This document shows positions 1 to 9,313 of a DNA stretch of 64,000 nt, piece after piece. The stretch is from Erwinia sp. 198 (GTDB lineage Bacteria > Pseudomonadota > Gammaproteobacteria > Enterobacterales > Enterobacteriaceae), in contig NZ_RHUM01000002.1 of the NCBI RefSeq assembly GCF_003937915.1, positions 310,001 through 374,000 of the forward strand. Direction: 5' to 3'. The notes beneath the pieces were generated by a model that saw nothing but the letters and a program-made list of their open reading frames with translations, was not told the DNA's origin and ran no database searches. Positions within the stretch are counted from its first letter, which is position 1. Every line of letters starts with the position of its first letter. Both the position numbers and the translations under genes were made by a program.

Positions 1-822
1 CTCGATATAGGCCATTAACGTAACCGGGCTGCTGTTGCCGATATTATAAACGCGATACGGCGCCGAACTGGTTGCCGGGCTGCCGCTTTCTACCGTCCAG
101 CTGGCGTCTGGCTGAGGAATAACGTCTTGCAGGCGTACGATGGCCTCGGCGATATCGTCGATATAGGTAAAGTCGCGGCGCATCTGGCCATTGTTATATA
201 CGTCAATTTTTTCACCCGCAAGCATGGCGCGGGTAAATTTAAACAAGGCCATATCAGGGCGTCCCCACGGACCATAGACGGTGAAAAACCGCAGGCCGGT
301 AGTCGGGATACCATAAAGATGAGAATAGGTATGAGACATCAGCTCATTGGCTTTTTTGGTGGCCGCATACAGAGAAACCGGATGGTCTACCGTATCGTCG
401 GTTGAGAACGGCATTTTGCGGTTCAGGCCATATACGGAGCTGGAAGAAGCATAAAGCAGATGGCCGACTTTATTGTGGCGGCATCCTTCCAGAATATTTA
501 AATGGCCGATAAGGTTGGCATCGGCATAGGCCAGCGGGTTTTCCAGCGAATAACGAACGCCTGCCTGCGCGGCCAGGTGAATAACGCGGTCAAAACCTTC
601 GGCGGCAAAAAGCGCGGCCATCCCTTCCCGGTCGGCAAGGTCAAGCTCAATAAAAGTGAAGTTTGAAAAAGGTTTAAGTAAATCCAGGCGGGCGAGTTTG
701 AGTTTTACATCATAATAGTCATTCAGGTTGTCGAGACCGACAACCTGGTGACCGGCGCCTGACAGGCGTTGTGCGACATGAAAACCGATAAAGCCTGCTG
801 CGCCGGTAACCAGATATTTCAT
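1..822 (-). CDS. UDP-glucuronate 4-epimerase-like NAD-dependent sugar epimerase (partial)
   Basis: Short-chain dehydrogenase/epimerase that probably interconverts UDP-glucuronate and UDP-galacturonate in the cytoplasm. The visible 274 residues begin [13 protein letters not shown], a Rossmann GxxGxxG NAD site, and include a serine-rich SSSSVYG segment followed by a YxxxK motif (YAATK), the catalytic layout of GalE-like epimerases. The family is usually about 335 residues, so the C-terminal fifth lies off the left edge. It starts 14 bases after the ugd stop and probably closes a galU-ugd-epimerase operon, which is the main reason for preferring UDP-GlcA as substrate. A GalE-type UDP-glucose epimerase cannot be excluded from sequence alone. 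Confidence 0.85.
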   Translation of the reverse strand, partial: MKYLVTGAAGFIGFHVAQRLSGAGHQVVGLDNLNDYYDVKLKLARLDLLKPFSNFTFIELDLADREGMAALFAAEGFDRVIHLAAQAGVRYSLENPLAYADANLIGHLNILEGCRHNKVGHLLYASSSSVYGLNRKMPFSTDDTVDHPVSLYAATKKANELMSHTYSHLYGIPTTGLRFFTVYGPWGRPDMALFKFTRAMLAGEKIDVYNNGQMRRDFTYIDDIAEAIVRLQDVIPQPDASWTVESGSPATSSAPYRVYNIGNSSPVTLMAYIE

Positions 823-836
823 ACTTCCCTCGTTAA

Positions 837-2177
837 TTATGCAATTTGGATAGAAGCTCCGCGGCCGATTGCATAATAAACGAAACCGCGTTTGCTGACT
901 CTTTCTGGATCATACAGGTTACGACCATCAAAAATCACGGGTTCTTTCAGCGCATTTTTAATGACATCAAAATCCGGCGCGCGGAAGTTTTGCCATTCGG
1001 TGCAGATAACCAGGCCATCTGCGCCCTGCAATGCTGCTTCTTTGGTACCCATCAGCTTAAGATCGCTGCGGTGACCATAGATGCGCTGCGCTTCGTCCAT
1101 CGCTTCCGGATCGAAAGCCTGAACGGAAGCCCCGGCCTGCCACAGTGCTTCCATCAGCACGCGGCTTGAAGCTTCACGCATATCGTCAGTGTTTGGCTTA
1201 AAGGAGAGTCCCCACAGCGCAAAGGTTTTGCCCTGAAGGTTGTCGCCAAAGTGACGCTTGATAAAGTCCGGCAGCTTGTGCTTCTGCGAGTCGTTAACGT
1301 CTTCCACAGCCTGCAGCAGGCGTGGCTTATAGCCAATCTGCTCGGCGGTGCGGATCAGCGCCTGAACGTCTTTCGGGAAGCAGGAGCCGCCGTAGCCGCA
1401 GCCAGGGTAAATAAAGGAGTAACCGATACGGGAATCGGAACCAATACCCTGACGCACTTTCTCGACGTCCGCACCCAGGCGTTCAGCCAGGTTGGAGATC
1501 TCGTTCATAAAGCTGATTTTTGTTGCCAGCATGCAGTTAGCCGCATACTTGGTCAGCTCGGCGCTGCGGATATCCATCAGGATCATACGATCGTGATTAC
1601 GGTTGAATGGCTCATACAGCTCGCGCAGCAGCTCTACAACCGCTTCGTTGTCGGTACCTACCACAATACGCTCAGGACGCATACAGTCGTTGACCGCCGC
1701 ACCTTCCTTCAGGAATTCCGGGTTAGATACCACATCGAAAGCGATCTCTTTGCCACGCGCCTTCAGCGTTTCTTCCATCACGCCACGCACGCGATCAGCC
1801 GTTCCTACCGGTACGGTTGACTTGTCGATAACCACTTTATGATCGTTCATATGTTGGGCAATCGTACGCGCTACCGCGGTGACATATTTCAGATCCGCAG
1901 AGCCATCCTCATCCGGAGGCGTGCCCACAGCGATAAACTGCATAATGCCGTGGTTAACACCCTCTTCCGCATTGGTGGAGAACTTAAGGCGACCGGCCTC
2001 ATAGTTCTGCATCACCAGCGGCGTCAGGCCTGGTTCAAAAATTGGAATGATCCCTTTCTTCAGATTCTCGACTTTGTTTGCGTCGACATCGATACAAAGA
2101 ACGTCATGTCCGACTTCGGCCAAAACCGCAGCCTGAACCAGACCCACATAGCCGATACCAAATACGGTGACTTTCAT
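837..2177 (-). CDS. ugd: UDP-glucose 6-dehydrogenase, long form
   Basis: Oxidises UDP-glucose twice with NAD to give UDP-glucuronate for capsule, exopolysaccharide or lipid A sugar pathways. The N-terminal GIGYVG is the NAD-binding loop, and the catalytic cysteine is Cys266 in [10 protein letters not shown]. At 446 residues it belongs to the longer Ugd class rather than the 388-residue E. coli K-12 type, which fits acquisition with exopolysaccharide genes rather than descent from the colanic-acid version. It lies 27 bases after galU, whose product is its substrate, and 14 bases before the epimerase, whose likely substrate is its product. Start ATG at 2177. Confidence 0.95.
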   Translation of the reverse strand: MKVTVFGIGYVGLVQAAVLAEVGHDVLCIDVDANKVENLKKGIIPIFEPGLTPLVMQNYEAGRLKFSTNAEEGVNHGIMQFIAVGTPPDEDGSADLKYVTAVARTIAQHMNDHKVVIDKSTVPVGTADRVRGVMEETLKARGKEIAFDVVSNPEFLKEGAAVNDCMRPERIVVGTDNEAVVELLRELYEPFNRNHDRMILMDIRSAELTKYAANCMLATKISFMNEISNLAERLGADVEKVRQGIGSDSRIGYSFIYPGCGYGGSCFPKDVQALIRTAEQIGYKPRLLQAVEDVNDSQKHKLPDFIKRHFGDNLQGKTFALWGLSFKPNTDDMREASSRVLMEALWQAGASVQAFDPEAMDEAQRIYGHRSDLKLMGTKEAALQGADGLVICTEWQNFRAPDFDVIKNALKEPVIFDGRNLYDPERVSKRGFVYYAIGRGASIQIA

Positions 2178-2204
2178 TGAATTGTCCCGGTTAAAAAATT
2201 AATC

Positions 2205-3113
2205 TTATTTCTCGTTGCCAACGGTGCTTTCAAGCCATGCTTTGAAATCTGCACCCAGCGTATTATGACGTACGCCGTATTCGACGAATGCCTGCATGTA
2301 GCCCAGTTTGTTACCGCAGTCGTGGCTGATGCCTTTCAGGTGGTAAGCTTCAACGGTTTCTTTGTCCATCAGCATAGCGATAGAGTCAGTCAGCTGGATT
2401 TCATCGCCTGCGCCTGGAGGCGTTTTCGCCAGCAGAGGCCAGATATCCGCAGAGAGCACGTAACGACCCACAACCGCCAGGTTAGATGGCGCTTTATCCG
2501 CTTTAGGCTTCTCTACCACACCGACCATTGGCGCGCTTTCGCCCGCTTTCAGCTCTGCACCCTGGCAGTCAACCACGCCATATGCGGTCACGTCTTCTAC
2601 AGGCTCTACCATGATCTGGCTGTGGCCGGTTTCGTCGAAGCGACGCATCATGTCGGCCAGGTTGTCCTGAGCCAGGTTAGATTCGTACTCGTCGATGATA
2701 ACGTCAGGCAGGATAACGGCAACCGGCTCGTTACCGACAACCGGATAAGCGCACATTACCGCGTGGCCCAGACCTTTCGCCAGACCCTGACGTACCTGCA
2801 TGATGGTCACATGAGGCGGACAGATAGACTGGATTTCTTCCAGCAGCTGACGCTTAACGCGTTTTTCCAGCATCGCTTCCAGCTCAAAGCTGGTATCAAA
2901 ATGGTTTTCGATAGAGTTTTTAGATGAGTGCGTTACCAACACGATCTCGGTGATACCAGCAGCGATACACTCGTTAACGACATACTGAATTAACGGCTTA
3001 TCAACCAGCGGCAGCATCTCTTTAGGAATTGCTTTGGTGGCAGGTAACATACGGGTTCCCAGACCAGCAACAGGGATAACCGCTTTTTTTACTTTGGACT
3101 TATAGGCAGACAT
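2205..3113 (-). CDS. galU: UTP--glucose-1-phosphate uridylyltransferase
   Basis: Makes UDP-glucose from UTP and glucose-1-phosphate, the entry point for LPS core, exopolysaccharide, trehalose and osmoregulated glucans. The 302 residues equal the E. coli length. The nucleotidyltransferase signature [19 protein letters not shown] is intact near residue 17, and the later VEKPKAD and DEIQLTD blocks are present. It lies next to rssB as in E. coli, but hns does not follow; ugd and an epimerase do instead, giving a short nucleotide-sugar operon. The 193 bases upstream separate it from rssB and probably hold its promoter. Confidence 0.97.
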   Translation of the reverse strand: MSAYKSKVKKAVIPVAGLGTRMLPATKAIPKEMLPLVDKPLIQYVVNECIAAGITEIVLVTHSSKNSIENHFDTSFELEAMLEKRVKRQLLEEIQSICPPHVTIMQVRQGLAKGLGHAVMCAYPVVGNEPVAVILPDVIIDEYESNLAQDNLADMMRRFDETGHSQIMVEPVEDVTAYGVVDCQGAELKAGESAPMVGVVEKPKADKAPSNLAVVGRYVLSADIWPLLAKTPPGAGDEIQLTDSIAMLMDKETVEAYHLKGISHDCGNKLGYMQAFVEYGVRHNTLGADFKAWLESTVGNEK

Positions 3114-3307
3114 CTAAGTACCTCTCTTTAGGCCGTTCAAGTTATTACTTGATATGTCGAGTTAAAAAACGAAGTGAGTATATCAGCTGAACCCGGATGG
3201 ATTTATCCTGGTTCATTCATTTCCACGCAATTTAAGACTATTACCTAAGTGTAAAGCTTATCGCTGGTCCTGTGCCAGGCACGCAGCGATAAAAAGAAAA
3301 GGGCTGT

Positions 3308-4321
3308 TTATTCGGTAGACAACATCAGGCGCAGCCTGCCGCCAGCGCCCCATACCTGGCACTGCCAGGCATCGCAGCGCTGGCTGATTTGATTAAGATG
3401 CGTACTGCCCAGCGTGCCAAGCGGAACGCCATTACTCAGCTGTATTTGATGAGAATGAATATTCAGAGTGGCGTTTAAACCAGCAGAAACCAGGATAAGG
3501 TTTTTTAATCCCTGGTGATAATAGCCGACCAGCAATGGAAATTGACCCTGAAGGTTGGCCTGGCGTAAAAGTAAATTAACCTGTTTCAGCAAACTATTTA
3601 GCTCAGGCAGTCGCTGCGCCTGGCCAGAAAGCTGATCCTGAAGCAGGCCGTTAAATAATGCCCTTAATAATAACGCGGCCAACACGCCGTTATCGCCCGC
3701 GCGCGTGACATCCAGACAATAGAAAGCCAGGTCTTTATCAGAAAGTGCCGCAACGTCGAGCACCAGGCCCGGCTGTTCCGCCATTGTCAGTTGACGATAG
3801 TTAATGCGGCAGTTAGCGATTTCCTGCTGTACCGGCGGCTGCAGCTGCTTTAACAACTTTGCCGCCGCCTGCGGATCGCGCACCAGGGCGTCCCAGTCCT
3901 GAAAGAGCTGCTCGTCCTCTTCTACTTTGGAAGTGAACATAGAGGGATAGAGGCATTCGTAAACCGCCTCGCGCAGCCTTTCCAGATCTTTTAACGGTTT
4001 CAACAGCACATCCTGCACGCCAAGGCGCAGTACGTGGGCGATATCAGACATGTTTTCAGTGGCGGAGATCACCAGGATCGGCACGGGGTTTCCCCGGGTC
4101 CGCAGATGTTCAACAAGCTTGATACCGTTCATGCGCGGCATAGCCAGGTCGCATATCATCAGGTCAAAGACCTGGTGCTGCATACTTTCCAGAGCCTGAA
4201 CGCCGTCATCGGCAAGCGAGGTAGTGGCGCCCAGCGCGCTCAGAAAATTATCCAGCAGAGAACGGAAAACCACTTCGTCTTCAACTATCAGGATCTGTTT
4301 TCCGCTTAATGGCTTCTCCAT
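3308..4321 (-). CDS. rssB: RssB, response-regulator adaptor for RpoS proteolysis
   Basis: Adaptor that binds the stationary-phase sigma factor RpoS and delivers it to ClpXP. Residues 1-125 are a receiver domain with acidic pocket (VEDE) and phosphoacceptor Asp58 in MICDLAMP; the conserved KPL lysine follows about 50 residues later. Residues from about 150 are the degenerate PP2C-like effector domain typical of RssB rather than a DNA-binding domain. Its length of 337 matches E. coli. The order rssA-rssB-galU is also the E. coli order; 79 bases separate it from rssA, enough for its own promoter. Confidence 0.95.
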   Translation of the reverse strand: MEKPLSGKQILIVEDEVVFRSLLDNFLSALGATTSLADDGVQALESMQHQVFDLMICDLAMPRMNGIKLVEHLRTRGNPVPILVISATENMSDIAHVLRLGVQDVLLKPLKDLERLREAVYECLYPSMFTSKVEEDEQLFQDWDALVRDPQAAAKLLKQLQPPVQQEIANCRINYRQLTMAEQPGLVLDVAALSDKDLAFYCLDVTRAGDNGVLAALLLRALFNGLLQDQLSGQAQRLPELNSLLKQVNLLLRQANLQGQFPLLVGYYHQGLKNLILVSAGLNATLNIHSHQIQLSNGVPLGTLGSTHLNQISQRCDAWQCQVWGAGGRLRLMLSTE

Positions 4322-4400
4322 TGTCCCCCCTTGTGCGCCAGATAAGTCAATAGTGGCTCAAAAACCACAATTGCGCCTCTCAGATTTGCCCGAAGTCTGT

Positions 4401-5318
4401 TCATTTCTCTTCCGGCATTGCGTACTGACGGACCAGCGGAAGCAATTCATCCATCTTTTTCTCTACGGCAAGCCTGCCCGCCTCAATAGCCTCTTCCGCC
4501 CGATGGAAATCCAGGGTAGAAATCTGCGGGCAGAAAGGCTGTATCAGCACATCCGGCGGATCGCCGGCCATCCGGTTGCGCTTGACTCTGTTTTCGAGCA
4601 CCTGAATCGAGGTCGTCATAATTTCCATCGCTCCCGGCGTTTGATTAACTTTTTTCTGGGCGATCTCGCTCAGTTTTTGTCGCAGCTTGCCGCGCCAGCC
4701 ATCGGCGGCAGCGGGGAGCTTCACGGTTTGTGGCGTAACGGAGAGTAAGTTTTGCTGCATCAGATGCGCGTCGTGCTGTAAATCGACGGCAATAACGATA
4801 TCGGCGCCCAGCGCACGGGTTAAAGATATGGGCACGGGATTGACGACGGCACCGTCCACCAGCCAGTAGCCGTTCCAGGCGACCGGCGAAAGCAGACCCG
4901 GCATGCTGCATGAGGCGCGGATGGCCTGATGCAGATCCCCTTCCGTCAGCCAGAGTTCGCGTCCGGTACTGAGATTGGTGGTGACGGCGCCGAACGGCAG
5001 GCTGCAAGCCTCAATGTGCGTATGCGGCAGCAGGCGACGTACATGGCTGAACACGCGCTCGCCGCGCAGCAGCCCGCCTCGCCGCCAGGAGAAGTCCATC
5101 AGGCGAAGCACTTCCCAATAGCTGAAACCCTGCACCCAACCGGCAAGAAGAGGAAGACGTTGACTGGCATAAGCGGCGCCGACAAGCGCTCCCACGGAGC
5201 AACCTGCCACCACATCAATCCTGATGCCGGCTCGTTCCAGCGCCTCAATCACGCCGATATGAGCCCACCCTTTGGCTGCACCCGATCCCAGTGCCAGCCC
5301 AATCTTAACCTGTCTCAT
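4401..5318 (-). CDS. rssA: RssA, patatin-like phospholipase family protein
   Basis: Patatin-family serine hydrolase of unknown physiological substrate, conserved next to rssB. The oxyanion loop GSGAAKG is at residues 11-17, the nucleophile Ser41 lies in GCSVG, and the dyad Asp155 lies in DGA, so the catalytic Ser-Asp pair is complete. Its length is 305 residues. No signal peptide or clear membrane helix is visible, which suggests a cytoplasmic or peripheral enzyme. It is divergent from ychJ, with about 100 bases between the two starts. A direct role in RpoS turnover has not been established for this family. Confidence 0.93.
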   Translation of the reverse strand: MRQVKIGLALGSGAAKGWAHIGVIEALERAGIRIDVVAGCSVGALVGAAYASQRLPLLAGWVQGFSYWEVLRLMDFSWRRGGLLRGERVFSHVRRLLPHTHIEACSLPFGAVTTNLSTGRELWLTEGDLHQAIRASCSMPGLLSPVAWNGYWLVDGAVVNPVPISLTRALGADIVIAVDLQHDAHLMQQNLLSVTPQTVKLPAAADGWRGKLRQKLSEIAQKKVNQTPGAMEIMTTSIQVLENRVKRNRMAGDPPDVLIQPFCPQISTLDFHRAEEAIEAGRLAVEKKMDELLPLVRQYAMPEEK

Positions 5319-5422
5319 TCCACCTCTGGTGTTTGCTTAACGAACCAATGGCGCCACTCACACGGCTCGGTTACCATGACGCCCAAAACTCACCCTGCTT
5401 TTTATTATCCTCTGGAGACAAC

Positions 5423-5881
5423 GTGTCTGAATCCTGCCCATGCTGTAGCGGATTGGAGTATAGCTTATGTTGCCAGCCCTGGCTCAATGGTGACGGCATT
5501 CCCCCTACGCCGCAAGCATTGATGCGCTCGCGCTATACCGCCTATGCCAAAGGCGACGCCGATTACCTGATTGCCACCTGGCATCCTGACTGCAATGCCG
5601 CGCGCTTCCGCGAGAGCCTGGAAGAGAGCTTTGCCGTCACCAGATGGCTTAGTTTACATATAGTTGAGGCACAAGCACCAGGGGATAATGCAGAAGGCTA
5701 CGTCACCTTCTTCGCCCGTTTCTCTGAAAATCAGCGCAACAGCTTTATTCATGAGCGTTCGCGCTTTCTTCGTCTGGCGCAACGCTGGTATTATGTTGAC
5801 GGAACCTTCCCCGAAACAGGGCGAAACGACCGATGCCCGTGCGGCTCCGGAAAAAAATTTAAAAAATGTTGTGGCCAGTAA
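5423..5881 (+). CDS. ychJ: YchJ, SEC-C motif protein
   Basis: Small protein of unknown function with cysteine-rich SEC-C type zinc motifs at both ends: CPCCSGLEYSLCC near the N-terminus and RCPCGSGKKFKKCC at the C-terminus. The GTG at 5423 is chosen as start because GGAGA lies just upstream and the resulting 152 residues equal the E. coli protein; an in-frame extension to 5333 has no such support. SEC-C motifs in SecA bind zinc and SecB, but no partner is known for YchJ. It lies between rssA (divergent) and purU (same strand, 48 bases downstream), as in E. coli. Confidence 0.9.
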   Translation: MSESCPCCSGLEYSLCCQPWLNGDGIPPTPQALMRSRYTAYAKGDADYLIATWHPDCNAARFRESLEESFAVTRWLSLHIVEAQAPGDNAEGYVTFFARFSENQRNSFIHERSRFLRLAQRWYYVDGTFPETGRNDRCPCGSGKKFKKCCGQ

Positions 5882-5929
5882 TGGTCCCCCGCATTCCCTC
5901 AGAATTGCTTTGACAGGATTACCATCGCA

Positions 5930-6778
5930 ATGCAAGCGCAAACACTACAACGAAAAGTTTTACGAACCATTTGCCCTGATGCCAAAGGCCTGATCGCCAA
6001 AATCACCAGCATTTGTTACCAGCACGAGCTGAACATCGTGCAGAACAATGAGTTTGTCGATCATCGCACCGGTCGCTTTTTTATGCGCACCGAGCTGGAA
6101 GGCGTTTTTAACGACGCCACGCTGCTGGCCGAGCTGGACAACGCCCTGCCTGCCGGATCGTTCAGAGAGCTGAACGCTGCGGGCCGTCGCCGCGTGGTGA
6201 TCCTGGTAACGAAAGAAGCGCATTGCCTGGGCGATCTGTTAATGAAGAGCACCTATGGCGGTCTGGACGTTGAAATCGCGGCGGTTATCGGCAACCACGA
6301 AACGCTGCGGACGCTGGTCGAACGCTTTGATATTCCGTTTATTCTGGTGAGCCATGAAGGCCTGACGCGGGAAGATCACGACAATAACATGGCGGCGGAG
6401 ATTGACCGTTTTCAGCCTGATTATGTAGTGCTGGCCAAGTATATGCGCGTGCTGACGCCTGCTTTTGTGCAGCGCTATCCTAATCAGATTATTAATATCC
6501 ACCACTCGTTCCTGCCTGCCTTTATCGGCGCGCGGCCTTATCACCAGGCCTACGAGCGTGGCGTAAAGATCATCGGGGCTACTGCGCATTACGTTAATGA
6601 CAATCTGGACGAAGGCCCGATTATCATGCAGGACGTCATCCATGTGGATCATACCTACACGGCGGAAGACATGATGCGTGCGGGACGTGACGTGGAGAAA
6701 AATGTGCTGAGCCGCGCGCTTTATCAGGTGCTGGCGCAGCGCGTATTTGTCTACGGCAATCGCACTATCATCCTGTAA
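5930..6778 (+). CDS. purU: Formyltetrahydrofolate deformylase
   Basis: Hydrolyses 10-formyl-THF to formate and THF, supplying formate for PurT-dependent purine synthesis and balancing one-carbon pools. An N-terminal ACT regulatory domain (about residues 8-85) is followed by a formyltransferase fold. The catalytic region is clear: NIHHSFLPAF carries the Asn and His, and the Asp is in DNLDEGP. Length 282 against 280 in E. coli, with near-identical blocks throughout. A strong hairpin at 6787-6817 follows the stop, and the stable-RNA promoter of the tRNA-Tyr operon lies beyond it, the E. coli arrangement. Confidence 0.97.
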   Translation: MQAQTLQRKVLRTICPDAKGLIAKITSICYQHELNIVQNNEFVDHRTGRFFMRTELEGVFNDATLLAELDNALPAGSFRELNAAGRRRVVILVTKEAHCLGDLLMKSTYGGLDVEIAAVIGNHETLRTLVERFDIPFILVSHEGLTREDHDNNMAAEIDRFQPDYVVLAKYMRVLTPAFVQRYPNQIINIHHSFLPAFIGARPYHQAYERGVKIIGATAHYVNDNLDEGPIIMQDVIHVDHTYTAEDMMRAGRDVEKNVLSRALYQVLAQRVFVYGNRTIIL

Positions 6779-6786
6779 AGGTTAAA

Positions 6787-6817
6787 GACTGCTGTTTTGT
6801 CGGACAAAGCAGCAGTC
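6787..6817 (+). terminator. Hairpin after purU
   Basis: A near-perfect inverted repeat: GACTGCTG and the bases after it pair with the segment ending CAGCAGTC, about 15 pairs including one G-U, around a very small loop. No long U tract follows, so it may be a weak terminator or an RNA-stabilising 3' end. It separates purU from the tyrT-type promoter. Confidence 0.6.
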
Positions 6818-6861
6818 AGAATAAAAAAGCGGCAAACGGCTCGTCATTGCTGAATCCGGGC

Positions 6862-6889
6862 TTTACAGCGGGCCAGCATTTGATATGAT
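6862..6889 (+). promoter_or_regulatory. tyrT-type stable-RNA promoter
   Basis: -35 TTTACA (6862-6867) and -10 TATGAT (6884-6889) with a 16-base spacer, followed by the GC-rich discriminator GCGCCCC. This is the E. coli tyrT promoter architecture, whose GC-rich discriminator makes it sensitive to ppGpp (stringent control) and supercoiling. It drives the two tRNA-Tyr genes and the RtT-like repeats. Confidence 0.88.
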
Positions 6890-6924
6890 GCGCCCCGCTT
6901 CAGCAAGCAGGAAGCAAGGCCAGT

Positions 6925-7009
<85 letters not shown>

Positions 7010-7163
7010 TTTCCAACTTATGTTGGCTCGGCGTTTAAGCACGCTCTGTCATATTCCCCATGGGGAAGGATGAGAAGCTTCGACCTCGAAGGTTTGACCC
7101 GAAGGGCACGGAACGTAGTGACGTGGATCCTTCCTGCACAGCAGTAAAAGTTAGTATGCACCA
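7010..7163 (+). repeat. RtT-like repeat unit 1
   Basis: First of two almost identical 154-base tandem units placed between the two tRNA-Tyr genes. Each unit has an 80-base core (here 7060-7139) that mimics the tRNA 3' half: CGACCTCGAAGGTTTGA against CGACTTCGAAGGTTCGA in the tRNA. GGAAGGAT and ATCCTTCC in the core form a stem. In E. coli, related tyrT repeats give the RtT RNA, which is released during tRNA maturation. Confidence 0.85.
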
Positions 7164-7317
7164 TTTCCAACTTATGTTGGCTCGGCGTTTAAGCACGCTC
7201 TGTCATATTCCTCATGGGGAAGGATGAGAAGCTTCGACCTCGAAGGTTTGACCCGAAGGGCACGGAACGCAGTGACGTGGATCCTTCCTGCACAGCAGTA
7301 AAAGTTAGTATGCACCA
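7164..7317 (+). repeat. RtT-like repeat unit 2
   Basis: Second 154-base unit, differing from unit 1 at only a couple of positions (for example ATTCCT for ATTCCC before the core). The core is 7214-7293. It is followed by a partial third start (7318 to about 7350) that diverges before the second tRNA, which suggests unequal recombination among units. Confidence 0.85.
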
Positions 7318-7374
7318 TTTCCAACTTATGTTGGTTCGGCGTTTAAGCCACATTACAAGTAGTACGCTTCCCCT

Positions 7375-7459
<85 letters not shown>

Positions 7460-7612
7460 TTTCAGATATCTTCAAACTCCAATATTAAAGCGCAATTTCC
7501 CAGATCGCTTATGGGGAAGGATGAGAAGCTTCGACCTCGAAGGTTTGACCCGCAGGGCACGGAACGCAGTGACGTGGATCCTTCCTGCACGATGCCGCCC
7601 TCAGCACCACCA
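7460..7612 (+). repeat. RtT-like repeat unit 3 after the second tRNA-Tyr
   Basis: A 153-base unit whose core (7511-7590) is the same tRNA-mimicking 80 bases as in the first two units, with one visible difference (CCGCAGGG for CCGAAGGG). Its flanks are different: TTTCAGATATCTTCAAACTC begins the unit and recurs at 7613-7652 as a partial fourth copy. So the core is conserved while the flanks have been exchanged. Confidence 0.82.
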
Positions 7613-7789
7613 TTTCAGATATCTTCAAACTCCAATATTAAAGCGCAATTTTCCTCCTCCTTACCGAGACCGCCGCTTACAACCTCTGAATAACCTGATG
7701 CTCCGGCGCGCTGCGCCACAGACTAATGACAGCCCGCGCCCGATTCTGCTACCATCCGCACATCTTTTTTCCCGCTACCGGGTGCAGTT
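7613..7789 (+). other. Partial RtT flank and xthA leader
   Basis: 7613-7652 repeats the first 40 bases of the unit at 7460. The rest, to the xthA start, holds no gene that can be supported; it probably contains the end of the tRNA transcript and the xthA promoter. Confidence 0.5.
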
Positions 7790-8596
7790 ATGAAATTTGT
7801 CTCTTTTAATATCAATGGGCTGCGCGCCCGCCCCCATCAGCTTGCCGCCCTCGTCGAGCAGCACCAGCCGGACGTCATCGGGCTACAGGAAACCAAAGTT
7901 CACGATGACATGTTTCCGCTCGAAGAAGTCGCCAGCCTGGGCTATAACGTGTTTTACCACGGACAGAAAGGCCACTACGGCGTCGCACTGCTGACTAAAA
8001 GCGAGCCGGTAGCGGTACGTCGCGGTTTTCCCGGTGACGATGAGGATGCGCAGCGCCGCCTGATTATGGCGGATATCGCCAGCCCAATCGGCAATATTAC
8101 CGTGATCAACGGCTACTTCCCTCAGGGCGAAAGCCGCGATCATGCGACTAAATTCCCGGCAAAAGAGAAGTTTTACCGCGATCTGCAAAGCTATCTTGAG
8201 CAGGCGCATCAGCCCGCCAATCCGGTGCTGATTATGGGTGATATGAATATCAGCACGACCGATCTGGATATCGGTATCGGCGAAGAGAGCCGCAAGCGCT
8301 GGCTGCGCACCGGTAAATGTTCCTTTCTGCCGGAAGAGCGGGAATGGATGGATCGCCTGCTGAACTGGGGTCTGGTCGATACCTGGCGCGCGCAGAATGC
8401 TGACATTAACGATCGCTTCTCGTGGTTCGATTACCGTTCTAAGGGCTTCGATGACAACCGGGGCCTGCGTATCGATCTGCTGCTGGCCAGCCAGCCGCTG
8501 GCCGAGCGCTGCGTAGCAACCGGCATTGATTACGACATCCGCAGCATGGAAAAGCCTTCCGATCACGCGCCCGTCTGGGCCGAATTCCGCTTCTGA
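7790..8596 (+). CDS. xthA: Exonuclease III
   Basis: Major AP endonuclease and 3'-5' exonuclease of base-excision repair. All catalytic residues of the family are in their usual places: Asn7, Glu34, Asp151, Asn153, Asp229 and His259 (in PSDHAP). Its 268 residues equal the E. coli protein. It overlaps nudG by one base (TGATG), so the two are translationally coupled. The pairing with a Nudix hydrolase that removes damaged pyrimidine nucleotides makes a sensible DNA-maintenance operon. Confidence 0.98.
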   Translation: MKFVSFNINGLRARPHQLAALVEQHQPDVIGLQETKVHDDMFPLEEVASLGYNVFYHGQKGHYGVALLTKSEPVAVRRGFPGDDEDAQRRLIMADIASPIGNITVINGYFPQGESRDHATKFPAKEKFYRDLQSYLEQAHQPANPVLIMGDMNISTTDLDIGIGEESRKRWLRTGKCSFLPEEREWMDRLLNWGLVDTWRAQNADINDRFSWFDYRSKGFDDNRGLRIDLLLASQPLAERCVATGIDYDIRSMEKPSDHAPVWAEFRF

Positions 8597-8994
8597 TGGC
8601 GGCTGAACGGCTTGACGTAGTGGCCGCGCTGATTGTGCGTCACGGGAAAATTTTGCTGGCGCAGCGCGGCCCACATGGCGATCAGGCCGGCCTGTGGGAG
8701 TTTCCGGGCGGCAAAGTGGAGGCAGGCGAAAGCCAGCCTCAGGCACTGCAAAGGGAACTGAAAGAAGAGCTGGGCATTGAGGCCGCTATCGGCGGCTATA
8801 TCGCCAGCGAGAGCCGGGAGGTCAGCGGGCGGCAGATCCATCTGCACGCCTGGCTGGTAGAAACCTTCACCGGTGAACTCCGGCTTAACTGTCATCAGGC
8901 CCTCGCCTGGTGTTTGCCGCAGGAAGCAATGCGCTATGAGCTGGCGCCAGCCGATATTCCCCTGCTGGCCGCCTGGCTCGCACAGATTACTTAA
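8596..8994 (+). CDS. nudG: Nudix CTP/5-methyl-dCTP pyrophosphohydrolase
   Basis: Nudix hydrolase that cleaves CTP, dCTP and oxidised or methylated pyrimidine nucleotides to monophosphates, keeping the nucleotide pool clean. The Nudix box runs from FPGGKVEAGES to REL..EELGI at about residues 36-60 and is complete. Length 132 against 135 in E. coli. It starts inside the xthA stop and ends 8 bases inside ynjH, which reads the other way, so the two genes overlap tail to tail. Confidence 0.93.
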   Translation: MAAERLDVVAALIVRHGKILLAQRGPHGDQAGLWEFPGGKVEAGESQPQALQRELKEELGIEAAIGGYIASESREVSGRQIHLHAWLVETFTGELRLNCHQALAWCLPQEAMRYELAPADIPLLAAWLAQIT

Positions 8995-9310
8995 CGGTCT
9001 GCCAAATCAGATTATTGGTGCCGTAAGATTTTTCATCGCGGCTGCACTGCAACAGCACGCCCTCCATCTTCACTACCGAACCTTCCGTGTAGCTGCGATT
9101 TTGATAAGTACAGCAGCGCAGGCACGGCGGTTGATTGTTCTGCCCCTGCGTCCACGCTTCCGGCGGCATATCCACCATCACATCCGCATTAACGCCGCCC
9201 TGCGGCGGTTCCTGCTCATAATCGCCGTGGCCGGTGCTGAGATGCATGCCGCCTGCCGCATACAGTGGAGCACAAAACAGCAGCGCGACCGTGACTAAAA
9301 TGCTTTTCAT
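8987..9310 (-). CDS. ynjH: YnjH, DUF1496 exported protein
   Basis: A 107-residue protein with a clear Sec signal (about 18 residues, ending APLYA) and a cysteine-rich mature part (CLRCCTYQNRSY, LLQC) typical of DUF1496. Function unknown; a periplasmic location is inferred from the signal. It keeps the E. coli neighbourhood (nudG and topB), although gdhA and ynjI, which lie between ynjH and topB in E. coli, are absent. It overlaps the nudG 3' end by 8 bases. Confidence 0.85.
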   Translation of the reverse strand: MKSILVTVALLFCAPLYAAGGMHLSTGHGDYEQEPPQGGVNADVMVDMPPEAWTQGQNNQPPCLRCCTYQNRSYTEGSVVKMEGVLLQCSRDEKSYGTNNLIWQTVK

Positions 9311-9313
9311 CGC

